Shown here: one piece after another, positions 25,406-33,858 of the stretch | How positions within the stretch are numbered: position 1 is the first letter of the stretch | Layout: each line of letters starts with the position of its first letter | NCBI GenBank assembly: GCA_910579655.1 | Contig: CAJTVE010000001.1 | Coordinates: 1 to 64,000, forward strand | Origin: an uncultured Allobaculum sp. | GTDB lineage: Bacteria > Bacillota_I > Bacilli_A > Erysipelotrichales > Erysipelotrichaceae | DNA length: 64,000 nt | Reading direction: 5' to 3' | Made by a program: the position numbers and the translations under genes | Notes under the pieces: generated by a model | The model's database searches: none | What the model was told of the DNA's origin: nothing | Seen by the model: the letters and a program-made list of their open reading frames with translations, nothing else

Positions 25406-26989
25406 ATGCTCAGAATCCACCAAGTAAAATGCGCCGACCCAAAGGACATCGAGGGCGCGCTGTTAAAAAAATTAAATATGCCCAGACAGGATCTTTTAAG
25501 CTGGAAAGTCCACCGGAAATCGTTGGATGCCAGAGGACAAAAGGTCCTTTTTTCCTTTATCATCGATGCCGAAGTTCGCAATGAAAAGAAATACCTGCGC
25601 AAAAAAGATGTCAGCAAGGCACCTGATGAAACTTTTACCTTCACCCCAAAAGGAACCAGCCCCCTTCAAAACCGCCCGGTTGTCGCCGGGTTTGGGCCGG
25701 CGGGGATGTTTGCGGCTTTGCTGCTGGCCCAATATGGCTACAAGCCGCTGGTCATTGAACGCGGTCCCCAAATCGACCAGCGCACCCAAGATGTTCAGGC
25801 CTTCTGGAAAGGCCAGCAGCTGAAGCCGGAAAGCAACGTTCAGTTTGGGATGGGCGGGGCCGGGGCGTTTTCCGATGGCAAACTGACCACCCGCTCCAAA
25901 GATCTCAAGAGCCGCAAAGTCTTTGATGAACTGGTCCGCTTTGGGGCCAGTCCCGAAATTCTGTATGAGCAGCATCCGCACGTCGGAACCGATGGCTTTG
26001 TCAAAATTATCAAAGGCCTGCGCGATGAAATTGAACGCTTAGGCGGAAAGTTCTGCTTTGACAGCCAGCTTGACGATCTGGAAATTGAAAACGATACGCT
26101 CAAAGCCATTCATATCAAGGACAAAGGCTGGATTCCGGCCCAGGCTCTGATTGCGGCCGTCGGCCATTCCGCATCGGATACGATCCGCATGTTTGCCCGG
26201 CATGGCCTTGTTATTGAAGGCAAACCCTTTGCGATTGGCGTTCGCATTGAACATAAGCAGGACTTTATCAACCAGGCCATGCTCAAAGACAGAGCCTCTG
26301 ATCCGGCCCTGCTTCCGGCCCGCTACCAGCTGACGGATACCGTTTCGACGGGCAAGGGCGTGTACAGCTTCTGCATGTGTCCGGGCGGCTATGTGATTGC
26401 GGCTTCCAGTGAACCTGAAACGGTTGTGGTCAATGGCATGTCGTATTCCGACCGGGCCGGCGAAAATGCCAATGCCGCCCTGCTGGTCCAGGTTGGCCCT
26501 GAGGATACCGGAAATGGAGTCTTTGATGGTCTGGCTTACCAGGAAAAGCTTGAACATGCTGCCTATGATGTCTCCCATTCCTACAAAGCTCCCGTCCAGC
26601 TGGCCAGTGATTTTGTCGAGGGGAAAGTCAGCGACCACTTTGAGGACGTCAGACCAACGTATCCATTAGGCACTGTCTTTACTGATTTCAGCACCTTGCT
26701 TCCTGAGCCGATTGCTTCTTCTTTAAAAGAGGCTTTAATCGCTTTCGAAAAGAAGGTTCCCGGCTTTTTGAAGGGTTCGGTTTTAACCGGGGTGGAAACG
26801 CGCAGCTCCTCTTCCGTGCGGATCTTGCGAAATAAAGAAAGCCTGCTGGCCAATGTATATGGCTTCTATCCATGCGGGGAAGGAGCGGGTTATTCGGGCG
26901 GCATCATGACCAGCGCGCTGGATGGCATGAAGTGTGCCATGGCGCTGATGGACAATTTTGACAAGCCCTCAAATTCCCCGCTAGAATAA
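25406..26989 (+). CDS. FAD-dependent oxidoreductase (COG2509-type dehydrogenase)
   Basis: A 527-residue flavoprotein. A basic N-terminal domain of about 90 residues is followed by the dinucleotide-binding VVAGFGPAGMFAALLLAQYG, ending in VIERG; GMGGAGAFSDGKL and the C-terminal GEGAGYSGGIMTSALDG complete the pattern of this widely conserved but uncharacterised family. A redox role in the cytosol is likely; substrate unknown. An ATG at 25382 overlaps the acyltransferase gene; the start at 25406 follows its stop by 2 bases. Neither has a good SD, so coupling is likely. It leads into the yqeG operon, 4 bases away. Confidence 0.85.
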   Translation: MLRIHQVKCADPKDIEGALLKKLNMPRQDLLSWKVHRKSLDARGQKVLFSFIIDAEVRNEKKYLRKKDVSKAPDETFTFTPKGTSPLQNRPVVAGFGPAGMFAALLLAQYGYKPLVIERGPQIDQRTQDVQAFWKGQQLKPESNVQFGMGGAGAFSDGKLTTRSKDLKSRKVFDELVRFGASPEILYEQHPHVGTDGFVKIIKGLRDEIERLGGKFCFDSQLDDLEIENDTLKAIHIKDKGWIPAQALIAAVGHSASDTIRMFARHGLVIEGKPFAIGVRIEHKQDFINQAMLKDRASDPALLPARYQLTDTVSTGKGVYSFCMCPGGYVIAASSEPETVVVNGMSYSDRAGENANAALLVQVGPEDTGNGVFDGLAYQEKLEHAAYDVSHSYKAPVQLASDFVEGKVSDHFEDVRPTYPLGTVFTDFSTLLPEPIASSLKEALIAFEKKVPGFLKGSVLTGVETRSSSSVRILRNKESLLANVYGFYPCGEGAGYSGGIMTSALDGMKCAMALMDNFDKPSNSPLE

Positions 26990-26993
26990 GGGA

Positions 26994-27527
26994 ATGAATC
27001 TGTTTTTACCCAGACAGGCGGTGGACTCGTTTCGCGATCTGGATCTGGCCTTGCTCAAGGCCAGAGGCATCCATCTGCTGCTTTGCGATGTGGACAATAC
27101 GCTCTCGATCATCGGGGATCAGGGCTGTTCGCCACAGGCGGCCAGATTTCTGGATGAAGTTCGCAAGGCGGGCATCCAGCCGGTTCTGTTTACCAATAAC
27201 TTCCAGGCGCACGCCCTCAAAGTCATGCACGGCCATCCCAACGTCGAAATGCATACCTTTGCCTGCAAGCCGCTGCCGTTTTCTTTCTGGTGGATGATGC
27301 GCAAAAAGCATCTGAAGCCAAGCCAGGTGGCCGTCCTTGGCGATCAGCTGTTTACGGATATGCTCGGCGGAAATCTCAGCGGCTGTTATACCATTCTGTC
27401 TTCGCCCCTTTCCAAAGAAGAAAGAAGAGATACCAAACTGATGCGGAAGCTGGAAGAGATGGTTTATACATCGCTTGAAAAAAGCAACAAACTGAAACGG
27501 GAGGAAAACCATGTCAGAATTCTGTAA
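26994..27527 (+). CDS. yqeG: YqeG-family HAD phosphatase
   Basis: A 177-residue HAD IIIA protein. Motif I is LLCDVDNTL with the two aspartates, FTNN gives motif II, and AVLGDQLFTDMLGGN motif IV. YqeG is conserved in Bacillota and always next to yqeH; its substrate is not established (a phosphatidylglycerolphosphate phosphatase activity is known for related eukaryotic proteins). The gene overlaps yqeH by 17 bases and follows the FAD gene directly, so this is one long operon. Confidence 0.9.
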   Translation: MNLFLPRQAVDSFRDLDLALLKARGIHLLLCDVDNTLSIIGDQGCSPQAARFLDEVRKAGIQPVLFTNNFQAHALKVMHGHPNVEMHTFACKPLPFSFWWMMRKKHLKPSQVAVLGDQLFTDMLGGNLSGCYTILSSPLSKEERRDTKLMRKLEEMVYTSLEKSNKLKREENHVRIL

Positions 27528-28593
27528 AGGCTGCGGGGTGAAACTGCAAAATGAAAACCCCGACGCGCTTGGCTATGTCCCATCGCTGGATTCGCAATAC
27601 TGCCAGCGCTGTTATCGTCTGCGCCACTATGGGGATGTGACGATCAATATGCAGCAGGGCATTGCGACCAGCCAGACTTTAGATAAAATCAACGAACTCG
27701 ATGGAACTGTCTTCTGGACAGTCGATCTGTTCAACCTCGAAAGCAATCTGGTCAGCCGGCTCAACCACAAACTGCCGGGTAAAGAGATTATCCTGGTTTT
27801 GACCAAACGGGATATTCTGCCTCCGACCCTGACCGATGCCAAAATCAAGGCGTATCTTGAACGCCGTTTAAAAGAAGATGATATTCATGTCAAAGACATC
27901 ATTATTGCCGGCTATATGACCAAAGACGGCGGCAAGAGTGAGGCTGTCATTCATGAAATCGAAGACGCTGCTGACCGGTATGCCAAAAATAAAGATGTCA
28001 TCTTTATGGGCATGGCCAACTCCGGCAAATCAACCCTGGTCAACAAACTGCTTGGCTCTAAGGAGCTGACCATTTCGCGCAACCCGGGCACTACCCTGGA
28101 TGTCATTGAACGCGACTGGCATGGCCGTAAGCTTTACGACACTCCGGGCCTGGAAAATGACAAATCCGTGCTGTCGTGGCTGCCATCTCTGGAATTGAAG
28201 GAAGTCATTCCAACCAAGCCGCTTAAACCCTATATCTGCCAGATCTATGAAGATCAGTCCTTTGCCGCAGGCGGTCTTGCGCGCATGGATGTCGTATGCA
28301 ATGGCAAGGCCAGCATTGTCGGCTACTTCTCGTTATCTTTGCCGATTCATCGCGGCAAACTGGCCGATGCCGACCGGTTATGGACGGAACATCTTGGCAA
28401 GATGCTCTCTCCAGCTCTCGATGGAAATCTGGATACGATGAAAACCTGGCATGCGCCCCGCCTGAAAGGCAAAGAAAAAATGGATGTTGTCATTCAGGGG
28501 CTGGGATGGTTCTGTGTCTCGGGAGATATCCAGGAAATTACAGTTAAAGCCCATAAGGGCATTCAGGTAACATTTCGAAAGGCGATGATTTAA
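27511..28593 (+). CDS. yqeH: Ribosome-biogenesis GTPase YqeH
   Basis: Circularly permuted GTPase needed for 30S assembly; 360 residues. The N-terminal zinc finger uses CKGCG and CQRCYR. The G motifs occur in permuted order: G4 TKRD first, then G1 GMANSGKST, G2 around NPGTTLD and G3 YDTPGL. A C-terminal RNA-binding part of about 150 residues ends in the IQGLGWFCV strand. Start at 27511 has GGGAGG at the correct distance within the yqeG end. Its stop codon shares bases with the yhbY start. Confidence 0.95.
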   Translation: MSEFCKGCGVKLQNENPDALGYVPSLDSQYCQRCYRLRHYGDVTINMQQGIATSQTLDKINELDGTVFWTVDLFNLESNLVSRLNHKLPGKEIILVLTKRDILPPTLTDAKIKAYLERRLKEDDIHVKDIIIAGYMTKDGGKSEAVIHEIEDAADRYAKNKDVIFMGMANSGKSTLVNKLLGSKELTISRNPGTTLDVIERDWHGRKLYDTPGLENDKSVLSWLPSLELKEVIPTKPLKPYICQIYEDQSFAAGGLARMDVVCNGKASIVGYFSLSLPIHRGKLADADRLWTEHLGKMLSPALDGNLDTMKTWHAPRLKGKEKMDVVIQGLGWFCVSGDIQEITVKAHKGIQVTFRKAMI

Positions 28594-28883
28594 TGCTCAG
28601 TGCTCAGAATAAAAAGAAATTAAGATCCTTAGCGGTGGATCTTCCTTCCATGATCCAGATTGGAAAAGGCAACCTATCCGAAACCTTCTTTGAAGGCCTC
28701 GATGCCGAACTGGAAGCCCATGAACTGGTGAAAGTCACTTTACAGAAAACCAGCACGCTGACTGTCCGCGAGGCAGCCATTGAATGTGCCAGCGAAACCG
28801 GCAGTGAAGTCATTCAGACGATCGGCCGCACCTTCGTGCTCTATCGTCAGAGCAAGAACAATAAGCTGGGTATTTCCAAATGA
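28593..28883 (+). CDS. yhbY: YhbY-family RNA-binding protein (CRM domain)
   Basis: A 96-residue protein that is a single CRM domain, associated with pre-50S particles in other bacteria. IQIGKGNLSE matches the GKxG loop, and TIGRTFVLYR the C-terminal strand. Overlaps yqeH by one base and nadD by four, as in the Bacillus yqe operon (which also has aroE here; that gene is absent). Confidence 0.93.
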   Translation: MLSAQNKKKLRSLAVDLPSMIQIGKGNLSETFFEGLDAELEAHELVKVTLQKTSTLTVREAAIECASETGSEVIQTIGRTFVLYRQSKNNKLGISK

Positions 28884-29929
28884 CCAAAAAAGTCGCCCTG
28901 CTTGGAGGATCATTTGATCCTGTGCACAATGGCCATATCGCAATGGCCGATGCGGCTTTAGAAAAGCTTGGCGTAGATGAGGTATGGCTGATTCCTGCCA
29001 GTCAGTCGCCATTAAAAAGTCGAATCCTGACCCAGGGCTCAAAACGGCTGGCCATGCTCAGACTGGTCTGCCAGCATCATCCGCAGTTTCGTATCTGTGA
29101 TGTTGAACTCAAACGCCATGGCGTCAGCTACACCATCGATACGCTAAAAACCCTGCATGACCAGTATCCGGACTATGAATTTTATTGGCTGCTGGGCGCC
29201 GATCAGGCAGCTCAGTTTGAGCAATGGAAAGATTCACAGACGCTCAAAACGCTGGCGCACTTTGTGGTGGCTGAGCGCGGAGAGGTGCTGGAAAAAATCG
29301 GGATCCCCAAAGGATTTATTCCTTTGCCCATGGAACCGGTGGATGTCTCCTCCTCCCAGATTCGCAATGGCAAACGCCTCAATCTGATGCCGGACTATAT
29401 CCGGCAGTACATTCTCGATGAAGAACTGTACCTGACCTGGTGGATCAAACCGCAGATGAACCCGGCCCGTTTTGCCCACTCCAACAGTGTCGCCAGAGTC
29501 TGCCGGGAACTTGCCAAAGCCCATGGCTATGATGAGCACAAAGCGTATCTGGCTGGTCTGTTTCATGATGTCGCCAAAGACATGCCCAAAGCCGAGATGG
29601 AAAAATGGATCCGGGCCTGCTTTCCCGAAGCCATCAATGAGCACCACGCCATCTGGCATGGCTATGTGGGCAGTCAGGTCATTGACCGTGTCTTTGGCAT
29701 TCATGATCCAATGATTGCCAATGCGATCGGCAACCATGTCAAAGGAACCAGTTATGATCCGTATGCGATGATGGTTTTTATCGCCGATAAAGTCGATCCG
29801 TTGCGCGGGTATGATTCTTCGGCTTTGTATCATGCCTGCCTGCATGATCTGTACAATGGCTTTTTACTGGTGAAAGCGGAAAACAAAGCCTTCCTTGAAA
29901 AGGAGAAACAGAAACATGGAACCCTCTGA
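28880..29929 (+). CDS. nadD: NadD-YqeK fusion: nicotinate-nucleotide adenylyltransferase plus HD phosphohydrolase
   Basis: A 349-residue two-domain protein. Residues 1-190 are NadD, which makes deamido-NAD from nicotinate mononucleotide and ATP: LLGGSFDPVHNGH at the N-terminus, WLLGADQ, and VSSSQIRNG (ISSTxIR motif). Residues 195-349 are YqeK, an HD-domain hydrolase of diadenosine tetraphosphate: FAHSNSVARV, LFHDVAKD, HAIWHG, GNHVKG and FIADKVDP supply the metal ligands. In Bacillus these are two genes; here there is no stop or restart between them. The fused form puts NAD synthesis and Ap4A breakdown, both adenylyl chemistry, on one chain. Followed by rsfS with a small overlap. Confidence 0.94.
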   Translation: MTKKVALLGGSFDPVHNGHIAMADAALEKLGVDEVWLIPASQSPLKSRILTQGSKRLAMLRLVCQHHPQFRICDVELKRHGVSYTIDTLKTLHDQYPDYEFYWLLGADQAAQFEQWKDSQTLKTLAHFVVAERGEVLEKIGIPKGFIPLPMEPVDVSSSQIRNGKRLNLMPDYIRQYILDEELYLTWWIKPQMNPARFAHSNSVARVCRELAKAHGYDEHKAYLAGLFHDVAKDMPKAEMEKWIRACFPEAINEHHAIWHGYVGSQVIDRVFGIHDPMIANAIGNHVKGTSYDPYAMMVFIADKVDPLRGYDSSALYHACLHDLYNGFLLVKAENKAFLEKEKQKHGTL

Positions 29930-30254
29930 AATTGTTTGTAAAGCAATCAGCGAACGCAAAGGTCATGACATTCAGGTCTACGACACCACTTCGCTGACCC
30001 CATTTATGGATACGATGATTGTTGCTTCCAGCGACAATACCAAACAAAACTACGCGATTGCGCAGAACATCAAAGACCGTTTATTTGAAGCCGGCTGGAC
30101 GGGAACCTTCCGGATGGAAGGCAGCAGTGAGTCCCGCTGGATTCTGGTCGACTTAAAAGATGTCGTGATTCATCTGTTTGTCGGCAATGAACGCGACCTG
30201 TATTCGCTTGATCGTCTGTATGAAGAATGCCCGGTTACCCGGTACGAAGATTAG
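29916..30254 (+). CDS. rsfS: Ribosomal silencing factor RsfS
   Basis: A 112-residue protein that binds uL14 and keeps the ribosomal subunits apart under starvation. ASSDNTKQNYAIAQNI and the VVIHLFVGNERDLYSLDRLY end are diagnostic. The ATG at 29916 has AAGGAG about 10 nt upstream, inside the end of nadD-yqeK; a TTG at 29895 precedes the SD and is rejected. Confidence 0.94.
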   Translation: MEPSEIVCKAISERKGHDIQVYDTTSLTPFMDTMIVASSDNTKQNYAIAQNIKDRLFEAGWTGTFRMEGSSESRWILVDLKDVVIHLFVGNERDLYSLDRLYEECPVTRYED

Positions 30255-30269
30255 GACTGACAAGGGATT

Positions 30270-30977
30270 ATGGCACAATACGAAACCTTGGGTCACTATT
30301 ATGATGCGCTGGTCAAAGATGAAGAAGCCAGCCGGCAGTGGGTCGACTGGATTGAATCCTTCCATCCCGGCCGCCGTTTTCTTGAACTGGCCTGCGGCAG
30401 CGGGGAGATCACCGAAATGTTAACGGCAACCCACGAAATGACTGCCCTGGACCTGTCCCAGGCGATGCTTGAAAGAGCAGCCGCCAAGGATCCAGATAAA
30501 AAGGTCACCTTCCTTTGGCAGGACATGCGAGATTTAAGTTCCCTGGGGCAGTTTGATGCGATTGGCTGCTTCTGCGATTCGATTAACTATCTGGTGGAAG
30601 ATCAGGAAATGCGCGATTTCTTCAAAGAAGTGGCCAGCCATCTCGAACCAGGCGGACTGTTTTTGTTTGACAGCCATGGCCTGGACAGGCTCGATGAGTT
30701 TGCCCAGGACTATGAAGAAGCCGGAGAATTTGACGATGGCACCCAGGTGCAGTGGGTAATCAGTGCGGATGATGAACTGATTTACCAGGACTTTGCCTTC
30801 TATCTTCCCGATGGCCGCACGATTGAAGAACACCATATGCAGCGTGTGTATGACCCGGAAGATCTCAAAGACTGGTTGCAGGAAGCCGGTTTTGAAGTGT
30901 TGGATCTGCGCGGCGATTTTGGCCAGGCGCCTTTGGCCGAGTGTGAAAAATATTTCTTTGCCTGCCGCAGAAAATAA
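30270..30977 (+). CDS. Class I SAM-dependent methyltransferase (YqeM-like)
   Basis: A 235-residue methyltransferase with motif I FLELACGSGEIT (about 37-48), an acidic end of strand 2 (ALDLS), and LEPGGLFLFD after strand 4. Position directly after rsfS matches yqeM in Bacillus; the substrate is unknown. SD-like AAGGG before the ATG. It is the last gene of the yqeG operon, with about 140 bases to mtnN. Confidence 0.88.
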   Translation: MAQYETLGHYYDALVKDEEASRQWVDWIESFHPGRRFLELACGSGEITEMLTATHEMTALDLSQAMLERAAAKDPDKKVTFLWQDMRDLSSLGQFDAIGCFCDSINYLVEDQEMRDFFKEVASHLEPGGLFLFDSHGLDRLDEFAQDYEEAGEFDDGTQVQWVISADDELIYQDFAFYLPDGRTIEEHHMQRVYDPEDLKDWLQEAGFEVLDLRGDFGQAPLAECEKYFFACRRK

Positions 30978-31120
30978 CAGGAAATCAATCGCGCAATCCA
31001 GAAGGCCAAAAAAACTGGAAAAGCATTCACGATTGACGTTCTGGAAGCAGAAACAGAAATGAGCAAAGAACACATGACGAAGAACATAAGGCGATGAACA
31101 AGAAGCAAAAGGGGAACACT

Positions 31121-31795
31121 ATGATTGGATTGATTGCAGCCATGCCGCAGGAAATCGATGCGATTAGCGCGCGCATGGAAACTATCTCGATTTGCAAAGT
31201 TGCAGATGTTGAATTTCGTACAGGCACGCTTGGCAATAAAAACTTGGTGATTGCGCTTTCCGGCGTTGGAAAAGTCCATGCCGCCATTGCAGCAACATTG
31301 ATGTGCCAGCTTTATCAGCCAGAATGCCTGATTTCCATCGGGGTTGCAGGGGGACTGTGCGATGAGCAGGAAGTTGGCGACCTGGTGATTTCCAATGAAG
31401 CCATCCAGGCTGATTTTGATACCTCCTTTATCGATGGACCAGAAGGAATTGGCCAAGTTTTCAAGGCCGATGCCAGCCTGATCGACCGGGCCGAACAAGC
31501 CGCCCAAAAGCATGGCGTTCCCTATCGAGTCGGAGCGGTGGCTACCCAGGATCTGTTCATGGCCCACCCTGATGACTATGCCAGACTGATGAAAAATTTC
31601 CCGCAGGCAGCCTGCTCGGAAATGGAAGGCGGGGCTGTAGCCCAGGTGGCTGATGCATTTGGTCTGCCTTTCGTGATTTTGCGCACGCTCAGTGATGTTG
31701 TCGTGCACGAAGACAATCCGGTTGAATTCTCCACCTTCAGCATTGCTTCGTCCCAAAAAGCCGCCAGCCTGCTTGAAACCTTCTGTTCCCTTTAA
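31121..31795 (+). CDS. mtnN: 5'-methylthioadenosine/S-adenosylhomocysteine nucleosidase
   Basis: Cleaves MTA and SAH to adenine and the thioribosyl compounds, clearing methylation by-products and feeding the AI-2 precursor; 224 residues. GLIAAMPQEIDAI at the N-terminus, SGVGKVHAA, SIGVAGGL, and ACSEMEGGAVAQVA with the purine/ribose-binding ME-motif, then RTLSDV with the catalytic Asp. AAGGGG lies eight bases before the ATG at 31121; the frame opens earlier at 31094 without an SD. Monocistronic. Confidence 0.95.
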   Translation: MIGLIAAMPQEIDAISARMETISICKVADVEFRTGTLGNKNLVIALSGVGKVHAAIAATLMCQLYQPECLISIGVAGGLCDEQEVGDLVISNEAIQADFDTSFIDGPEGIGQVFKADASLIDRAEQAAQKHGVPYRVGAVATQDLFMAHPDDYARLMKNFPQAACSEMEGGAVAQVADAFGLPFVILRTLSDVVVHEDNPVEFSTFSIASSQKAASLLETFCSL

Positions 31796-31939
31796 TTGAA
31801 GATGAGCGGCCAGTCAGAACAGAAGACAGTTTTCTGTTAAAATCCGTCAGATTGGACGCTCTTTGTCAGATAGAAAAATCTTACAGAATGATCATTGTCG
31901 TTCATGGCTTCGGACATGAGCGACTTTTTTCAAGGGCTT

Positions 31940-31968
31940 TTTTGAATTTGGAATCAGAATCGTATAAT
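31940..31968 (+). promoter_or_regulatory. Promoter of the ypmB-dnaD-nth operon
   Basis: TTTTGA (31940-31945), 17-bp spacer, TATAAT (31963-31968). Six bases separate the -10 from the ATG at 31975, predicting a leaderless mRNA. Confidence 0.65.
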
Positions 31969-31974
31969 ACTTGC

Positions 31975-32574
31975 ATGAGTAAAAAGACAGAGTCAAAAAC
32001 CGGCCAGGCCCTCTCAACGCCCAAAGCAGTCGGTAAAAAAAAGACAACCCGAAACCAAACAAAAACCAAAGCCCGCTCTTCTAAAAGCAGGGCTTCGCAT
32101 TCGATAAAGCCAGCCCGAAAAACCTATGGCTGGCCATTGACAGCAGGCCTTGTGTGCTTGCTTGTCGGGATCATCATGACCCTGTGGGCATTGTTTATCA
32201 GCGGCCCGGCACGCATTCATGAAGAATCCATTGAAAAAGTCAAAGCCGCCATTACCGAACAGGTACCCGAGATCCAGTCACTTCGTGAGACCGAATTCGA
32301 TTTTGTTACCTGGCAGGGATATACCGAAGACACTTTATACTGGTTTGACGTCACAGGCTCCGTCATCACAACCAGAGAACTTTCGAGCCTGAACTATAAC
32401 GCAGCCAGACAGAAAGCATTGGACACCTATAACATGGAGGCCGATACCGTTTTTCTTGCCTATGGCTATTCCGGTCCGGTCTACCAGCTGGAATCTGAAA
32501 ACGAGATTCTGATGCTGGATTATGACACCCTGGACTGGGTTTATGAAAGGGGAACAGGATATGGTGGATCATAG
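31975..32574 (+). CDS. TseB/YpmB-like membrane-anchored DUF5590 protein
   Basis: A 199-residue protein: a very basic cytoplasmic stretch of about 50 residues (Lys/Arg/Ser/Thr-rich), one transmembrane helix (about 52-75), and an extracellular part with paired short alpha/beta modules. One of these, ARQKALDTYNMEADTV, is typical of the DUF5590/PepSY-like repeats of Bacillus YpmB (TseB), linked to cell-division penicillin-binding proteins. Gene order with dnaD and nth downstream is the Bacillus order minus aspB-asnS. The frame goes back to 31852, but a TATAAT box 6 nt before the ATG at 31975 argues for this start. The basic N-tail is longer than usual. Confidence 0.75.
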   Translation: MSKKTESKTGQALSTPKAVGKKKTTRNQTKTKARSSKSRASHSIKPARKTYGWPLTAGLVCLLVGIIMTLWALFISGPARIHEESIEKVKAAITEQVPEIQSLRETEFDFVTWQGYTEDTLYWFDVTGSVITTRELSSLNYNAARQKALDTYNMEADTVFLAYGYSGPVYQLESENEILMLDYDTLDWVYERGTGYGGS

Positions 32575-33106
32575 TGACTGGAATCAGCCATGGTTCAGCC
32601 AGTTAAGCTGGGTCATGGGAAATCTGGAGCGGTTCGATCTGGATCCGAACCAGAAACTGGTCGTGGCCGTTCTGGCCTTTTTAAATGATACGCACCTGCC
32701 ATTTACACCAGATATCATCTGTGAAAAAACAGGCCTGGATGAAGAGGTGGTGGATGACGTTTATGATTTTTTGATTACGGCAGGCTACGGGCGCACCGAT
32801 TCGCGCAATAAGCAGCTGTTTTTTAATCTGGAAGGACTGCTGGATCTGCCAGCAGCAAACTTAAATGATCCGGTTTCGCAGTCTTTGTTGCGGGAGTTTT
32901 CCACCGAGTTTGGCAGACCACTTTCCGGATCGGAGATGGAACGGATTTTAAATCTTTCCAATGAATTTGATGAAGACATGATTCTGCATGCCCTGGATGA
33001 AGCCTCAGCGTATAACAAGCGCTCGCTCAACTACGTGGAGTCCCTGTTAGCAGCGTGGAAATCCAGAGGTCTGGATGCAGCCGATATTGAAAGTGGGAAA
33101 CGCTGA
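32561..33106 (+). CDS. dnaD: DnaD-family replication initiation protein
   Basis: A 181-residue primosomal protein that helps load the helicase at oriC and restart forks. An N-terminal winged-helix domain (about 1-95: FTPDIICEKTGLDEEVVDDVYDFL) and the DnaB-like DDBH2 domain with GRPLSGSEMERI and YVESLLAAWK (the YxxxILxxW motif) are both present. Start at 32561 overlaps ypmB by 14 bases and is preceded by AAAGGGG. Overlaps nth by one base. Confidence 0.9.
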   Translation: MVDHSDWNQPWFSQLSWVMGNLERFDLDPNQKLVVAVLAFLNDTHLPFTPDIICEKTGLDEEVVDDVYDFLITAGYGRTDSRNKQLFFNLEGLLDLPAANLNDPVSQSLLREFSTEFGRPLSGSEMERILNLSNEFDEDMILHALDEASAYNKRSLNYVESLLAAWKSRGLDAADIESGKR

Positions 33107-33786
33107 TGACTGGTGATGAAATTCTTGATCAGATTGAAATTCTGTTTCCGGATGCAAAGTGCGAGCTGCTCCATGACACCCCATTCCAGCTGTTAGTGGC
33201 CGTGGTGCTCTCGGCCCAGACTACCGATGCTTCCGTCAATAAAGTCACGCCAGCCTTGTTTGCACGCTGGCCGGATGCCCAGAGTCTTCGGCAGGCGGAT
33301 GTGCATGAAGTGGAAAAGACCATACAGACCATTGGCCTGTATCGCTCAAAAGCCAAAAATATCGTGGCATTATCCCAGACACTGGAGGATCAGTTTCATG
33401 GGGAAGTGCCATCGACATTTAAAGAGCTGCAATCACTGCCCGGAGTTGGCCGCAAGACGGCCAACGTCGTCCGCTCGGTTGCATTTGATGTGCCCTCCTT
33501 TGCGGTGGATACCCATGTCGAACGGATTGCCAAACGGCTGGGGCTGGCCAAAGTGGATGACGATCCGCTTAAGGTTGAAACCAAACTGCGCCGCAAAATC
33601 TCGCGGGAGCGCTGGAATCAGGGGCATCATGATCTGATTTTCTTTGGCCGGTATTTCTGCACGGCGCGCAAGCCAAAATGTGAAGAATGCCCGTTTGTGT
33701 CGTTCTGTAAAAAAGACAGACTGGATGCCTATCAGGCCGAACTCAAGGCAAAGAAAAAAGCCAGAGAGCAGCAGATAAAGGCCTGA
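33106..33786 (+). CDS. nth: Endonuclease III
   Basis: Bifunctional base-excision DNA glycosylase/AP lyase for oxidised pyrimidines; 226 residues. Helix-hairpin-helix LPGVGRKTANVV with the catalytic lysine, AVDTHVERIA with the catalytic aspartate, and the 4Fe-4S ligands C-x6-C-x2-C-x5-C near the C-terminus (CTARKPKC, EEC, PFVSFC). Last gene of the ypmB-dnaD-nth operon, as in Bacillus. Confidence 0.96.
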   Translation: MTGDEILDQIEILFPDAKCELLHDTPFQLLVAVVLSAQTTDASVNKVTPALFARWPDAQSLRQADVHEVEKTIQTIGLYRSKAKNIVALSQTLEDQFHGEVPSTFKELQSLPGVGRKTANVVRSVAFDVPSFAVDTHVERIAKRLGLAKVDDDPLKVETKLRRKISRERWNQGHHDLIFFGRYFCTARKPKCEECPFVSFCKKDRLDAYQAELKAKKKAREQQIKA

Positions 33787-33810
33787 TTTTCGGATTCAGG
33801 TAACACCGAA

Positions 33811-33843
33811 CCGAAGAGATAAATCGAAAAGAAGAGATAAAAT
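33811..33843 (+). repeat. 18-bp imperfect duplication after nth
   Basis: GAAGAGATAAAT and GAAGAGATAAAAT recur with an 18-base period in the 70-base gap before the panE-like gene. Confidence 0.6.
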
Positions 33844-33858
33844 TCAGGAGAAAACAGG

